Shown here piece by piece: positions 1-9,110 of a stretch of DNA of 64,000 nt. Each line of letters opens with the position of its first letter. Position 1 is the stretch's first letter. The notes under the pieces were generated by a model. The model worked only from the letters and a program-made list of their open reading frames with translations. It was not told where the DNA came from and searched no databases. Made by a program: the position numbers and the translations under genes. Source of the DNA: Sinorhizobium psoraleae (GTDB taxonomy: Bacteria; Pseudomonadota; Alphaproteobacteria; Rhizobiales; Rhizobiaceae); contig NZ_JABEKV010000001.1 of NCBI RefSeq assembly GCF_013283645.1, positions 1,542,577 to 1,606,576 of the forward strand. Reading direction: 5' to 3'.

Positions 1-182
1 ATGATGGTTTCACCGGCGATCGACAGTTCCGCCTGCATGATCGAACCCTCCGGGCCAACCTCACCCGGTCCGTAGCGATTGATGCTTACGATCTTCGCGC
101 CGGAGAACAGCGACAGATAGAGGTTCATCGCTGCCTCGGCTTCGCCCTGGAACATCAGGAAAGGTTTCACGCTTCTGACCAT
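1..182 (-). CDS. VOC/PhnB-like family protein, N-terminal fragment
   Basis: The gene reads leftward from an ATG at 182-180 and runs off the left edge, so only about 60 residues are visible. The start MVRSVKPFLMFQGEAEAAM, followed by a segment like YLSLFSGAKIVSINRYG and a later GPEGSIMQAEL, resembles the first beta-alpha-beta unit of PhnB/3-demethylubiquinone-methyltransferase-like members of the vicinal oxygen chelate superfamily. These proteins are often annotated as glyoxalase-like and their substrates are usually unknown. No catalytic residue can be judged because most of the protein is missing. Confidence 0.7.
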   Translation of the reverse strand, partial: MVRSVKPFLMFQGEAEAAMNLYLSLFSGAKIVSINRYGPGEVGPEGSIMQAELSIAGETI

Positions 183-202
183 GACGGTTCTCCGAATATT
201 GC

Positions 203-1747
203 TCACGCCGGGCTGTCGGCCACGGTATATTCAAAGAAGAGGTCGGTCTCGACCCGTTCGAATTTCTGCCACTCTGCGGTGCTGACGTCAGACGGTTTTG
301 CGACCCGGTCGAGATCGCTGCGGAAGACGCGGCCGCGGGCCTTCTGCTTCAGCCTGTCCTCTATGAAGCCGAGCGGATGTTCCCACGGCCTGTCCTTGTG
401 CGCCGCCCAGGCCGTATTGGCCGGGATCATCGCCACGAATTCGTCCTGGAAGGCCTCGCTTGCCAGCCAGGAAAGGTTGGCATAATCCGCCGCCGCGCTG
501 CCGTCGAGCGTCGCATTGTGGCTGCCGTGATGGCCGACCTTGTAGAGCACCGTGCGACCGAGAAGGTCGCGCGCGGTCACGGTTCTGCCATCGGCCGTCC
601 ATTTCAGCGGCGCCCAGGAGATCCAGTTGCCGCGCTGGGCGTCGCCGGTGAAGAGCAGCACCTTGCCGGTCCCCCGGAGCTCGATGGCGATGACCAGGCT
701 GGTGTTGTTCACCTCGTCATTCAATCTGAGGGCCAGCGTTTCCGCGCTCTCGAGCCAGTCATTGTCGATCTGCCTCCAGCCGGTAGGGCCGCTCTTGCCC
801 TTCGCGCCATAGTGGTCGACAAAGAACGCCTTCAGGAACTTGTCGCGGCTCCGTTCAACGTCCCTGCGGGAAATGCCGAAGCGCGGATCGAAAGAGCGCC
901 TGGCGCTTTCCGAGTCGCCCTCGACCGTAGCCGCGAGGAGGCTCAGTGTCGGGCCGTCGGCCGACAGCCTGAACTCTTCCTCGCCCTGCGGCTCCAGCGA
1001 AAGCAGCAGTTCGACATCGCGCGGCGGTCCAAGCGCGTAGACGCGCACGCCCTCGACGCCCGGCAACTCGTAGGGGTCATGGTCCGGCCGCAGGAAAACA
1101 GGATCACCGGCGATCCGTCCGCGCAGGTATTTGATGGCGCGCTTATTGGTGATCCCCTCGATGGCGAGCGCTCCCTGCCTTCGGGCCGAGAGGGCGGGGT
1201 GGCGACGCCTGATCTCTTTCAGCCGTTCGCGAAGTTCGTCGGCCGCATCTTCTCCCGTCTCGAAGGAGAGGAGATCGCGCAGCATCGTACGGTTCGGCGA
1301 ATGGACGTCGAAGCCCGCGCGATCAAGGCGCTCGTCGGCGCCCATCAGAGCGAGCAACGTATCGTGGAAACGTTCCCGCAGGCTGTTGGCAAACGGATCA
1401 TCATCGTCCTCGGTCCAGGCAAGCCAGAGTTCGCCGATCTCGATCGCGTCGAAGCACGGTTTTCTTGTCGCGGGGTCTTTCGCCGCGAAGCCGTTGACGT
1501 GGTCCATGTGCTCGTGGGTTACCAGCACCAGATCCAGGCGATTGCCAGTGGCTTCGGCGATATCGGCGATCACCTTGTCGATCGTCTGTTCGGGCTTGAC
1601 CTCGGAATTCGTCCACAGGCCGCAGTCGATCAGCATGTAGAAGGGACTTCCGTCTGCCTTTGGCGTCGCCAGAAGAAAGCAGTCGCCATGGCCCTGCCGA
1701 TACATGCGTGCCGTGACGCCGGACGCGGGTGCCTGCATTCTGGGCAT
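203..1747 (-). CDS. MBL-fold metallohydrolase (ComEC C-terminal-like)
   Basis: A 514-residue protein when started at the ATG at 1747-1745, which has a strong AGGAGG ribosome site just upstream; a longer reading from a TTG at 1789 is possible. The metallo-beta-lactamase signature THEHMDH lies at about residues 77-83, preceded by LIDCG near 39-43. Further on, GDAQRG and GHHGSHN supply the later Asp and His metal ligands expected of the fold. The overall look is that of stand-alone ComEC/Rec2-like hydrolases, but about 200 residues larger. No transmembrane segment or signal peptide is apparent, so a cytoplasmic location is likely. It follows the metallopeptidase gene by about 54 bases (12 bases to the TTG) on the same strand, so the two are probably cotranscribed. 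The substrate is unknown. Confidence 0.85.
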   Translation of the reverse strand: MPRMQAPASGVTARMYRQGHGDCFLLATPKADGSPFYMLIDCGLWTNSEVKPEQTIDKVIADIAEATGNRLDLVLVTHEHMDHVNGFAAKDPATRKPCFDAIEIGELWLAWTEDDDDPFANSLRERFHDTLLALMGADERLDRAGFDVHSPNRTMLRDLLSFETGEDAADELRERLKEIRRRHPALSARRQGALAIEGITNKRAIKYLRGRIAGDPVFLRPDHDPYELPGVEGVRVYALGPPRDVELLLSLEPQGEEEFRLSADGPTLSLLAATVEGDSESARRSFDPRFGISRRDVERSRDKFLKAFFVDHYGAKGKSGPTGWRQIDNDWLESAETLALRLNDEVNNTSLVIAIELRGTGKVLLFTGDAQRGNWISWAPLKWTADGRTVTARDLLGRTVLYKVGHHGSHNATLDGSAAADYANLSWLASEAFQDEFVAMIPANTAWAAHKDRPWEHPLGFIEDRLKQKARGRVFRSDLDRVAKPSDVSTAEWQKFERVETDLFFEYTVADSPA

Positions 1748-1801
1748 CGGTTCCTCCTCGAATGCGTTGACGGACGGCAGGCCGCTCAATTCTCTCGTCG
1801 G

Positions 1802-3937
1802 CTAGCTCCGCTGTCGGTGGAGATGAGCGAAAATCTCCGGTCGGACAGGCTTGCTCCCGCCGGCGGTGAAGGCGTTTTCCCGGCTCCGCGCCTGTCTGGT
1901 GAGATATGCGCGCATTCGTTCGAGCTCTGCATCGTCGCAAATGTCGCCGGGTGTGCGGATGACCCGCCGGATCTCGAAGGTTTCGGCATCGATGAGTAGC
2001 GTGCAGCCACGGCGAAAATAGAAATCGTAAGGGCCTTTCGGCGGCTTGCCCTTGTCCGCCGCCTCCTGCATCTTCGGGTCGAGGTAGCCGTGGCGGGTCT
2101 GCGTCAGCTCGACGACATATTCGCGCTCGATCTGGTCGCGATTGCCGCGGCGTGCGGCCATGCGAACGCTGTGCACCTCGATTGCAGGGCCAGCGACGAT
2201 CTTGCTGCGCCTGACGGTCGCCGGAGCGTCGGCATCCGTCCTGATGCGGATGATGTCGCGAAGCGGCGCGTTCTTGGCTTCCGTGATGAGCCCCCAGAAC
2301 AGCCGCCCGTAGAGGTCGCGCGCCAGCCATTCGACCTTGCGGTCTGCCTCGAGCCCGAGCTCCAGTAGGTTGCGGCTGAGAATTTCCCGGAGCGACGATT
2401 TCGGCCGCTTGGCGGTCTCCGGCAGGCGGTTGCCCATCGCCTTGTTCAGCTCCTCGAAGATTTCCCGTGCGGTGCGGTCCAGACCGTCCAGGAATTTCTG
2501 GCCCTCGCTGTCGGTGAAGTCGCCGCGGGTTTTGAGCTCATCGATCATTTCGAGCGGGCGCGAAAGCAGATAGGCGACCTCGCCCTTGAGGTCGGTCAAA
2601 CGGGAGAACGCGGCTTTGTAGTCGGCGGCCGCTTCGCCCATCGTCGGCCAGAGCAGCGTCTGGACCGAGACGATCGGCATGTCGCGCGGAACGATGCCCC
2701 AGGCGATGAAGGCCTCCATCACCGCGACGCGATAATTGTGCTCGTCCTCGGGAAAGAGATCGTGGTCGGCGGTGATGATCGCGCGCAGGTAGTCGCCGAA
2801 CGTAACGTCGACCGGTGGGCAGTAATCGAGCGCGCGAATGCACATCTGCAGGATGTGCCGGGCCGATTTCGATGCTTCGCGCGCCAGCCGGTTGACGAGG
2901 TCGGGATGCAGCGCGCCTGCCGGCAGGATTCCCGTGCCGCTCGACGCGATGCGCAGCAGGTCGGATATGCGCGCGCGGTAGATCGACAGGAATGCCCGGA
3001 ACACGGCAGCCACCAGGATGGCGCCGCGGTCATGCACTTCCTCCGTCTCGCGCAAAAGCCTCGGATCGGGCTCGTGCGCCCGCCAGACGCCGTCCTTCCA
3101 GCCGCCGAGCGCGTCGCGCAGCGCCGTTCCGCGGCCGAGCACCTGACCGAACTCCTGGGCGAGCTGGCCAAGCAGGTTCTGGCTTTCGAGGTCGCCATGC
3201 GTGCGGGCGATCTGATCCTTCAACACGTCCGCATAGGAGAAATGCTGGAAGATCGCGACGATATCGGCGAAGGCCTCGTGCAGCGCGAGCACGTCCGGAT
3301 TGGTCGCCTCGCTGAAGCGGGGATGCATGCCGTCGAGCAGCGCGTGCGACGTTTCATGGGCGATGATGTCGTGGGAGAGGCAGGTGAATATAATGGTGCC
3401 GGCGGGTGCTCCCGATTGGCCTTCACCGGCTGCGAAATAGCCGAAGAGCAGGGCCTTCTTCTCGGGGCTGTAATAGGCGTTGGCGTCGCGCAGCGCATGC
3501 GGATAGATGCGCAGCCGCTGGACATATTGCGGATTGATCCACCGGCCCTTCTCGTCCCGGTCGCGCGCCGCCCAGAGTGCGACCCGGCCGAGTGCGCTTT
3601 CGAAATTGGCGATGGTGTTCATCGCCACCGCATAGGTCATCTGCTGGTGGAATTGAGGGTTCCATTCCGCCGGTCGCAGGCCATTGTCGGCAAGCAGGCC
3701 GGGATCGTGCAGGTTGACCGGTGCGTAAACCAGATCGAGCGACGGATCGAAGTCGATCACCTCGATATATTCCCCGACGGGCCCGACGAACGGCATGCCG
3801 GGATCGAGCTTGTCCATCTCCCAGGGGATCGAAACGATCACCTCGTTGAGCGGCAGCGTTTCGTGTCGCCGCCCCATGCTCGGGTCGAAGGCGAAGATCC
3901 GGAGCTTGCGCGGAGGCATGGTCGACAAAACGGACAT
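1802..3937 (-). CDS. gluzincin-like zinc metallopeptidase, 711 aa
   Basis: The start is ATG at 3937-3935 behind a GGAGGAG ribosome site. An AHETSHALLDG segment (HExxH at about 194-198) is followed 21 residues later by LHEAFADIVAIF (about 219-230). This is the HExxH plus downstream ExxxD arrangement of thermolysin-type zinc peptidases (gluzincins). No secretion signal is visible. The C-terminal half (about 350-711) is not recognised and carries charged segments around residues 610-650. The N-terminal segment SIPWE...VGPVGEYIEVIDFDP resembles the corresponding part of the peptidase at 28234-29418, so I regard the two as distant paralogues. It is upstream of, and probably cotranscribed with, the MBL-fold gene. 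Peptidase activity is inferred from the motifs; the substrate is unknown. Confidence 0.75.
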   Translation of the reverse strand: MSVLSTMPPRKLRIFAFDPSMGRRHETLPLNEVIVSIPWEMDKLDPGMPFVGPVGEYIEVIDFDPSLDLVYAPVNLHDPGLLADNGLRPAEWNPQFHQQMTYAVAMNTIANFESALGRVALWAARDRDEKGRWINPQYVQRLRIYPHALRDANAYYSPEKKALLFGYFAAGEGQSGAPAGTIIFTCLSHDIIAHETSHALLDGMHPRFSEATNPDVLALHEAFADIVAIFQHFSYADVLKDQIARTHGDLESQNLLGQLAQEFGQVLGRGTALRDALGGWKDGVWRAHEPDPRLLRETEEVHDRGAILVAAVFRAFLSIYRARISDLLRIASSGTGILPAGALHPDLVNRLAREASKSARHILQMCIRALDYCPPVDVTFGDYLRAIITADHDLFPEDEHNYRVAVMEAFIAWGIVPRDMPIVSVQTLLWPTMGEAAADYKAAFSRLTDLKGEVAYLLSRPLEMIDELKTRGDFTDSEGQKFLDGLDRTAREIFEELNKAMGNRLPETAKRPKSSLREILSRNLLELGLEADRKVEWLARDLYGRLFWGLITEAKNAPLRDIIRIRTDADAPATVRRSKIVAGPAIEVHSVRMAARRGNRDQIEREYVVELTQTRHGYLDPKMQEAADKGKPPKGPYDFYFRRGCTLLIDAETFEIRRVIRTPGDICDDAELERMRAYLTRQARSRENAFTAGGSKPVRPEIFAHLHRQRS

Positions 3938-4176
3938 TTACTCCTCCCGGGAATTGCCGCCGCTATCTGCTGCCCAGTCGATGCATTCCTTGAAGTTCCG
4001 CCGCCTCGATATTGCAACAGAAAGGATTCGTCCGCGTGACAGGAATGTCAACTCACGATTGCAAGACCGGGCCGGCGGGTTTTCCGGAGTCGTTGACGGA
4101 CGCGGTGGCTGTGCTCGTCGACGAGCACAGGAATAGGTTCACCCCTTCCAGCCCTTCGCAGCCGCGTTCGCGCAGC

Positions 4177-6258
4177 CTATTTGCGGATAAGACTGCCGAG
4201 AGGACGTTTGAGCAGGCTTTCGCGCAGCGAACCCTCGCGGCGAGGCTCGGTTGGCGGGTGCGCGGGGCGCGGATCCGGAGCATGCGACCTGCCGTCTGCT
4301 TCCTTCTCGCCGGAAAGGAGCTGCTCGCGGATCTGATTGAAACGCTCGAGTTGTGGATTGACCGGCTCCGGGCGCGGAAGCATGTCCGGCCGGTAGGGCT
4401 CGAACGTTGCCTCATTCCAGGGTTCCGCCTCGGATGGCAGGTCGGCGCCGTGGGTGGCCGCCTGACTTGGCTCATCATCCTCAAGGATCGGAGCCTTGCT
4501 CTGCGCCGCCATATAGCTCTGCTGGAAGCTCGAAATGTCAGGCCCCGATACTGCCCGCATCCGGCTGACGATCGACCGCAGGTCGACGCTCGGGAACGTG
4601 TCCTCGTCGACCTTGTCGGTGATCCCGTGGGCGCGCGGCAGGCGCCGGTCGTCGACACGGGTGAAGCGCATGCGCATCGGCACGGCGACCGCCTCGCCAA
4701 ACGCGATGGCCTCGCCGTTGCCGATCGACGAAATGAAGCTGGTCGTGGAGATCGAAGAATTCGAAATCGCCGAGCGGATGATCTCCTGGTCGCGATCGTT
4801 GGCAAGCCGCATGGCGAAGACGGTGGAGCACTGCGACAGGATCGTCGGATCGAGCTCGCCGGGTCGCTGCGTGATGATGCCGAGCGACACACCGTATTTG
4901 CGGCCTTCCTTGGCGATCCGCGCGATCGCCTGGCGGGTCGGCAGGAAGCCGAGGGAGGGGTCGGCGGGCACGTAGCGGTGCGCCTCTTCGCACACGACCA
5001 GCATGTGCACGCCGCCATCGCTCCACAGGCCGATTTCGAAGGCCATGCGGCAGAGCACCGAGGCGACCGAATTGACGACTTCCGACGGAATGCCGGCGAG
5101 TTCGAAGGTGGCGATCGGCCGGCCTTCGCCGGGAATGCGGAAAATCTTGGCGATCGTGTCCTGGATCGTGTCGGTGATCGTGTTCGACGAGAACATGAAA
5201 TGGTAGCGCGGGTCGTTGATCGCCGAAACGATCTTGGTCTTGAGCGAGCGCAGGTGCGGCTTGTCCGTGCGGCCTTCCAGCCGGCCGATGCGCTCGTCGA
5301 TCATCGCCAGAAGATCGGCGATGCGATAGGGCACCGGCGTGTCGGCGGTGATCGAGCTCTTCTCGTTCTGGCGGCGCATCAGCCCGGATTCGCCGCCCTT
5401 GAAGGCCTTCTTCGCCTCCGGAATGACGTCGCGCAGGATATCGAGCTCTTCCGCCACCGGCGGCCGCCCGCGAAAGACGACCTCGGCGAATTCTTCCAGC
5501 CGGAAAAACCAGAAGGGGAGGTCCAGCGTATCCGTGTCGATGACGACCGCATGTTCCGGAAAGGCCGCGGCAAACTCGTTGTGCGGGTCGAGGATCAGCA
5601 CGCGCAGCTTCGGATCGGCGGCGATCGCCTTGTTCAAGAGCAGCGTGACGGCGGTCGATTTGCCGACGCCGGTCGTTCCGACGATGGCGAAGTGCTTGGC
5701 GAGCATCGACGGCACATGGATCGTGGCGTCGAGACTTTCATCCTGGGTCAGCTTGCCGATGACGCAACTGTCCGCCTGGCTGGACTCGTAGATGCGAGCG
5801 AGGTCGGTGGCGCGGATGCGGTGGGCGATCGCGCCGAGATAGGGATATTGGCTGATGCCTGTCGAGAACGACTCGCGTCCGTCCGGACCGATGTGGACCT
5901 CGCCCATCAGTTCGACCTCGATGCGGAAGGTGTTGTTCGCCTGCTCGCCCCATTCGCTGGCGACGGTCTGCATGGCATAGACGAGCGCGACGACGCGGTT
6001 CGCGCCGACGGAAATGGAAATCAGGCGGCCGACCGACCAGAGCTCCGTCAGCGAGGTTTCGCCGCTTTCAGCGACCGCAGCGATCGTTGCGCGCGAGCCG
6101 CTGCAGGCAACGACCCGACCGAGGAAACGGTTGCCCGGCTTCAAGCCGTCACGACGATCCTCTGCTCCCGCAGGATTCGAGGAATGGAGTTCACTGTCGA
6201 GCAAAGCTGCACCTCGCGCGAATGGCGCCAAATCTGGCCGAACGGAAACCATCTCCAC
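4177..6258 (-). CDS. HerA-type ATP-binding protein (DUF87/HAS-barrel)
   Basis: A 693-residue protein read from a GTG at 6258; an ATG two codons downstream (6252) is an alternative start. The first 170 residues look like the HAS-barrel region, and the ATPase core opens with AIVGTTGVGKSTAVTLLL (Walker A) and VLILDPHNEF. Later come VVCEEAHRYVP (Walker B) and IITQRPGELDPTILSQC (sensor/arginine-finger region), in the order seen in HerA/FtsK hexameric translocases. HerA proteins pump DNA, classically with NurA nuclease in archaea; bacterial versions are often unlinked to a nuclease. About 240 bases separate it from the metallopeptidase downstream, so cotranscription is uncertain. The C-terminal 120 residues are proline- and charge-rich and probably disordered. 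Confidence 0.85.
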   Translation of the reverse strand: MEMVSVRPDLAPFARGAALLDSELHSSNPAGAEDRRDGLKPGNRFLGRVVACSGSRATIAAVAESGETSLTELWSVGRLISISVGANRVVALVYAMQTVASEWGEQANNTFRIEVELMGEVHIGPDGRESFSTGISQYPYLGAIAHRIRATDLARIYESSQADSCVIGKLTQDESLDATIHVPSMLAKHFAIVGTTGVGKSTAVTLLLNKAIAADPKLRVLILDPHNEFAAAFPEHAVVIDTDTLDLPFWFFRLEEFAEVVFRGRPPVAEELDILRDVIPEAKKAFKGGESGLMRRQNEKSSITADTPVPYRIADLLAMIDERIGRLEGRTDKPHLRSLKTKIVSAINDPRYHFMFSSNTITDTIQDTIAKIFRIPGEGRPIATFELAGIPSEVVNSVASVLCRMAFEIGLWSDGGVHMLVVCEEAHRYVPADPSLGFLPTRQAIARIAKEGRKYGVSLGIITQRPGELDPTILSQCSTVFAMRLANDRDQEIIRSAISNSSISTTSFISSIGNGEAIAFGEAVAVPMRMRFTRVDDRRLPRAHGITDKVDEDTFPSVDLRSIVSRMRAVSGPDISSFQQSYMAAQSKAPILEDDEPSQAATHGADLPSEAEPWNEATFEPYRPDMLPRPEPVNPQLERFNQIREQLLSGEKEADGRSHAPDPRPAHPPTEPRREGSLRESLLKRPLGSLIRK

Positions 6259-6401
6259 TTTTCCAGATCACGCTCCAGGGTAACAACCGCGGTTTAACAA
6301 GTCGTTTCGCTGAATTGCGCGGGGATGTCCCGTTTGATCCGGTCCGAATGCCGTCCAAAGCCCGTTGACGGGCAGGGCTTTTCTGTTTATCAAATCGCCC
6401 C

Positions 6402-6458
6402 ATGAAAAATTTCGCGGTTATTCTTGTGGTGGGACGGCGCATGGGCAGGATGGTGTAA
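6402..6458 (+). CDS. branched-chain amino acid leader peptide of ilvIH
   Basis: A short reading frame, MKNFAVILVVGRRMGRMV, ends in TAA 115 bases before the ilvI start. The run Ala-Val-Ile-Leu-Val-Val holds all three end-products of the pathway as consecutive control codons. This is the hallmark of ribosome-mediated attenuation, known for ilv operons in proteobacteria. The frame lies just upstream of nested hairpins and an intrinsic terminator. The ribosome site is weak, and the assignment rests on codon content plus position. Confidence 0.85.
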   Translation: MKNFAVILVVGRRMGRMV

Positions 6459-6514
6459 CCATCCGGCAGTAGCCACCCATGCGCTGAACGAGGCTCCTGA
6501 AGGGGCCTTTTTTT
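6438..6514 (+). promoter_or_regulatory. transcription attenuator of ilvIH (nested hairpins plus terminator)
   Basis: Bases 6438-6446 (gcgcatggg) can pair with cccatgcgc at 6475-6483, with a smaller gatggt/accatc hairpin nested inside around the leader stop codon. A terminator hairpin, aggctcc/ggggcct (6491-6497 with 6502-6508, loop tgaa), is followed by seven T residues to 6514. The layout matches leader-peptide attenuation. A ribosome stalled on the Val/Ile/Leu codons would disturb the upstream pairing and could release an antiterminator, but the exact antiterminator pairing is not resolved here. Confidence 0.8.
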
Positions 6515-6572
6515 ATGCCCTGAGAAACGCTAATCACACCCCCAAACCTTGAAAAGGGACGGAAGCAGGCCA

Positions 6573-8351
6573 ATGAGCGGAACAGAAAACCAGATGACAG
6601 GCGCGGAGATTGTTCTCCAGGCTCTGAAGGACAATGGCGTCAAGCATATCTTCGGCTATCCCGGCGGCGCCGTGCTTCCCATCTATGACGAGATCTTCCA
6701 GCAGGAAGAGATCGAGCATATTCTCGTTCGCCACGAGCAGGGCGCCGGCCACATGGCCGAGGGCTATGCCCGCTCCACCGGCAAGGTCGGCGTCATGCTG
6801 GTCACATCCGGTCCCGGCGCGACCAATGCGGTCACGCCGCTGCAGGATGCGCTGATGGATTCGATCCCGCTCGTCTGCATCTCCGGCCAGGTTCCGACCC
6901 CGCTGATCGGCTCGGACGCCTTCCAGGAATGCGACACGGTCGGCATCACGCGGCCCTGCACCAAGCACAACTGGCTGGTCAAGGATGTCAATGACCTCGC
7001 CCGCATCATCCACGAGGCCTTCCGCGTCGCGCAGTCCGGCCGCCCGGGCCCGGTCGTCGTCGATATTCCGAAGGACGTCCAGTTCGCGACCGGCACCTAC
7101 ACGCCGCCTTCCGCCGTTCCGACGCAGAAGAGCTACCAGCCGAAGATGCAGGGCGACCTGAAGAAGATCGAGGAAGCGGTCGAGCTGATGAAGAACGCCC
7201 GCCGGCCGGTCATCTATTCCGGCGGCGGGGTCATCAATTCCGGCCCGCAGGCGTCGCATTTCCTGCGTGAGCTGGTCGAGCTCACCGGTTTTCCGGTCAC
7301 ATCGACGCTGATGGGCCTCGGCGCCTATCCGGCGTCCGGCAAGAACTGGCTCGGCATGCTCGGCATGCACGGCACCTACGAAGCCAACATGGCTATGCAC
7401 GACTGTGACGTCATGGTCTGCATCGGCGCGCGCTTCGACGACCGCATCACCGGCCGCCTCAACGCGTTTTCGCCGAACTCGAAGAAGATCCACATCGACA
7501 TCGACCCGTCCTCGATCAACAAGAACGTCCGCGTCGACGTTCCGATCCTCGGCGATGTCGCAACCGTTCTCGAGGACATGGTCCGCCTGTGGCGCGCCGC
7601 GTCGAAGACCGTCGACAAGGCGCGGCTCGAAGACTGGTGGGCCGGAATCGCCAAGTGGCGGGCGCGCAATTCGCTGGCCTATACGCCGAACGACGACGTC
7701 ATCATGCCGCAATATGCGATCCAGCGGCTCTACGAGCTCAGCAAGGACCGCGATACCTACATCACCACCGAAGTCGGCCAGCACCAGATGTGGGCGGCGC
7801 AGTTCTTCGGCTTCGAGCAACCGAACCGCTGGATGACGTCGGGCGGCCTCGGCACCATGGGCTACGGCTTCCCGGCGGCCATCGGCGTCCAGGTCGCGCA
7901 TCCGGAAAGCCTCGTCATTGACATTGCCGGCGACGCCTCGATCCAGATGTGCATCCAGGAAATGGCCTGCGCGGTGCAGTACGGGTTGCCGGTCAAGATC
8001 TTCATCCTCAACAACCAGTACATGGGGATGGTCCGGCAGTGGCAGCAGCTGCTGCACGGCAACCGTCTGTCGCACTCTTACACGGAGGCGATGCCGGACT
8101 TCGTCAAACTCGCCGAAGCGTATGGCGGCGTGGGCATCCGTTGCGAGAAGCCCGGCGAGCTGGACGAGGCAATCCGCCGGATGATCGACACGCCGGCGCC
8201 GGTCATCTTCGACTGCCGCGTCGCCAACCTCGCCAACTGCTTCCCGATGATCCCGTCGGGCAAGGCGCACAACGAAATGCTGTTGCCCGACGAGGCGACG
8301 GACGAGGCGGTCGCCAATGCGATCGACGCCAAGGGCCGCCAGCTCGTCTGA
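6573..8351 (+). CDS. ilvI: acetolactate synthase large (catalytic) subunit
   Basis: Catalyses the ThDP-dependent condensation of pyruvate with pyruvate or 2-oxobutyrate, the first common step of valine, leucine and isoleucine synthesis. The start chosen is ATG (MSGTENQMTGAEIVLQAL); an in-frame TTG eight codons upstream is less likely. RHEQGAGHMAEGYAR carries the catalytic Glu of the ThDP-binding N-terminal domain, and GDASIQMCIQEMA followed by FILNNQYMGMV is the GDG...NN ThDP/Mg signature near the C terminus. The 592-residue length is normal for the family. It is followed 22 bases downstream by ilvH and preceded by the leader peptide and attenuator. Confidence 0.97.
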   Translation: MSGTENQMTGAEIVLQALKDNGVKHIFGYPGGAVLPIYDEIFQQEEIEHILVRHEQGAGHMAEGYARSTGKVGVMLVTSGPGATNAVTPLQDALMDSIPLVCISGQVPTPLIGSDAFQECDTVGITRPCTKHNWLVKDVNDLARIIHEAFRVAQSGRPGPVVVDIPKDVQFATGTYTPPSAVPTQKSYQPKMQGDLKKIEEAVELMKNARRPVIYSGGGVINSGPQASHFLRELVELTGFPVTSTLMGLGAYPASGKNWLGMLGMHGTYEANMAMHDCDVMVCIGARFDDRITGRLNAFSPNSKKIHIDIDPSSINKNVRVDVPILGDVATVLEDMVRLWRAASKTVDKARLEDWWAGIAKWRARNSLAYTPNDDVIMPQYAIQRLYELSKDRDTYITTEVGQHQMWAAQFFGFEQPNRWMTSGGLGTMGYGFPAAIGVQVAHPESLVIDIAGDASIQMCIQEMACAVQYGLPVKIFILNNQYMGMVRQWQQLLHGNRLSHSYTEAMPDFVKLAEAYGGVGIRCEKPGELDEAIRRMIDTPAPVIFDCRVANLANCFPMIPSGKAHNEMLLPDEATDEAVANAIDAKGRQLV

Positions 8352-8373
8352 TGAAAAGGTAGGAAAGAACAAA

Positions 8374-8946
8374 ATGAGTGCACATCTTCAGCCGACGGGC
8401 TCTGCCTATTTCATCGCCAAGGAGACGGAGCTTGCGGAAACGCACACGCTCTCCGTTCTGGTCGACAACGAGCCCGGCGTGCTCGCCCGCGTCATCGGTC
8501 TCTTTTCCGGCCGCGGCTACAACATCGAGAGCCTGACGGTATCCGAGACCGAACACGAGGCGCATCTGTCGCGCATCACCATCGTTACCCGCGGCACGCC
8601 GCATGTGCTGGAGCAGATCAAGCACCAGCTTGAACGGCTCGTGCCTGTGCACCGGGTCGTGGACCTCACGGTTCGCGCCGCCGACCTCGGCCACGACCGG
8701 CCGATCGAGCGGGAACTGGCGCTGGTCAAGGTGCACGGCTCGGGCGAGCACCGGGTGGAGGCCCTGAGACTGGCGGATGCGTTCCGTGCATCGGTCATCG
8801 ACGCCAATATCGAGCATTTCGTCTTCGAGATCACCGGCAAGCCGTCGAAGATCGAGCAGTTCATCGCCATCATGAAGCCGCTCGGCCTGATCGAGGTCTG
8901 CCGCACCGGCATCGCCGCGATGAACCGCGGTCCGCAGGGGATGTGA
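8374..8946 (+). CDS. ilvH: acetolactate synthase small (regulatory) subunit
   Basis: A 190-residue regulatory subunit that binds the large subunit, raises its activity and confers valine feedback inhibition. The N-terminal ACT domain reads HTLSVLVDNEPGVLARVIGL, followed by SGRGYNIESLTVS, both strongly conserved in IlvH. The second half is the usual small-subunit C-terminal domain, with EHFVFEITGKPSKIEQFI. The ATG at 8374 has a purine-rich AGGAAAG site before it and lies 22 bases after ilvI, so the two form an operon. A RIME-like repeat follows the stop codon. Confidence 0.97.
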   Translation: MSAHLQPTGSAYFIAKETELAETHTLSVLVDNEPGVLARVIGLFSGRGYNIESLTVSETEHEAHLSRITIVTRGTPHVLEQIKHQLERLVPVHRVVDLTVRAADLGHDRPIERELALVKVHGSGEHRVEALRLADAFRASVIDANIEHFVFEITGKPSKIEQFIAIMKPLGLIEVCRTGIAAMNRGPQGM

Positions 8947-8980
8947 TGGCTGCCTGAAAGTGGCGTCGCTGAATAGCAAT

Positions 8981-9092
8981 TGCCCCTCACCCTAACCCTC
9001 TCCCCGCAGGCGGGGAGAGGGGACTTCGGGCGGCGCGGCATATCCCTTCTCCCGCAAGCGGGGAGAAGGTCGCGGCAGCGGGATGAGGGGCC
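8981..9092. repeat. RIME-like double-palindrome intergenic repeat
   Basis: Two strong palindromes sit side by side. The first pairs ccctctccccgc with gcggggagaggg at about 8996-9021. The second pairs ccttctccc with ggggagaagg around 9045-9069. The outer ends (cccctcac and atgagggg) also pair. Length of about 110 bp and the two-palindrome layout match the Rhizobium-specific intergenic mosaic element family. It lies in the space between the convergent ends of ilvH and the aldo/keto reductase and may act as a bidirectional transcript end. Confidence 0.7.
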
Positions 9093-9110
9093 CGAGACTG
9101 CAGTCTCTCC

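Noticed and set aside
4012..6297. A 761-codon frame on the + strand opposite the HerA gene
   Set aside because: It mirrors the HerA codon pattern, shows Arg/Gly/Asp-rich composition without any domain, and the minus strand has full ATPase motifs.
6534..8372. A 612-codon frame on the minus strand opposite ilvI
   Set aside because: It is an antisense shadow of a strongly conserved gene in GC-rich DNA and carries no recognisable domain.
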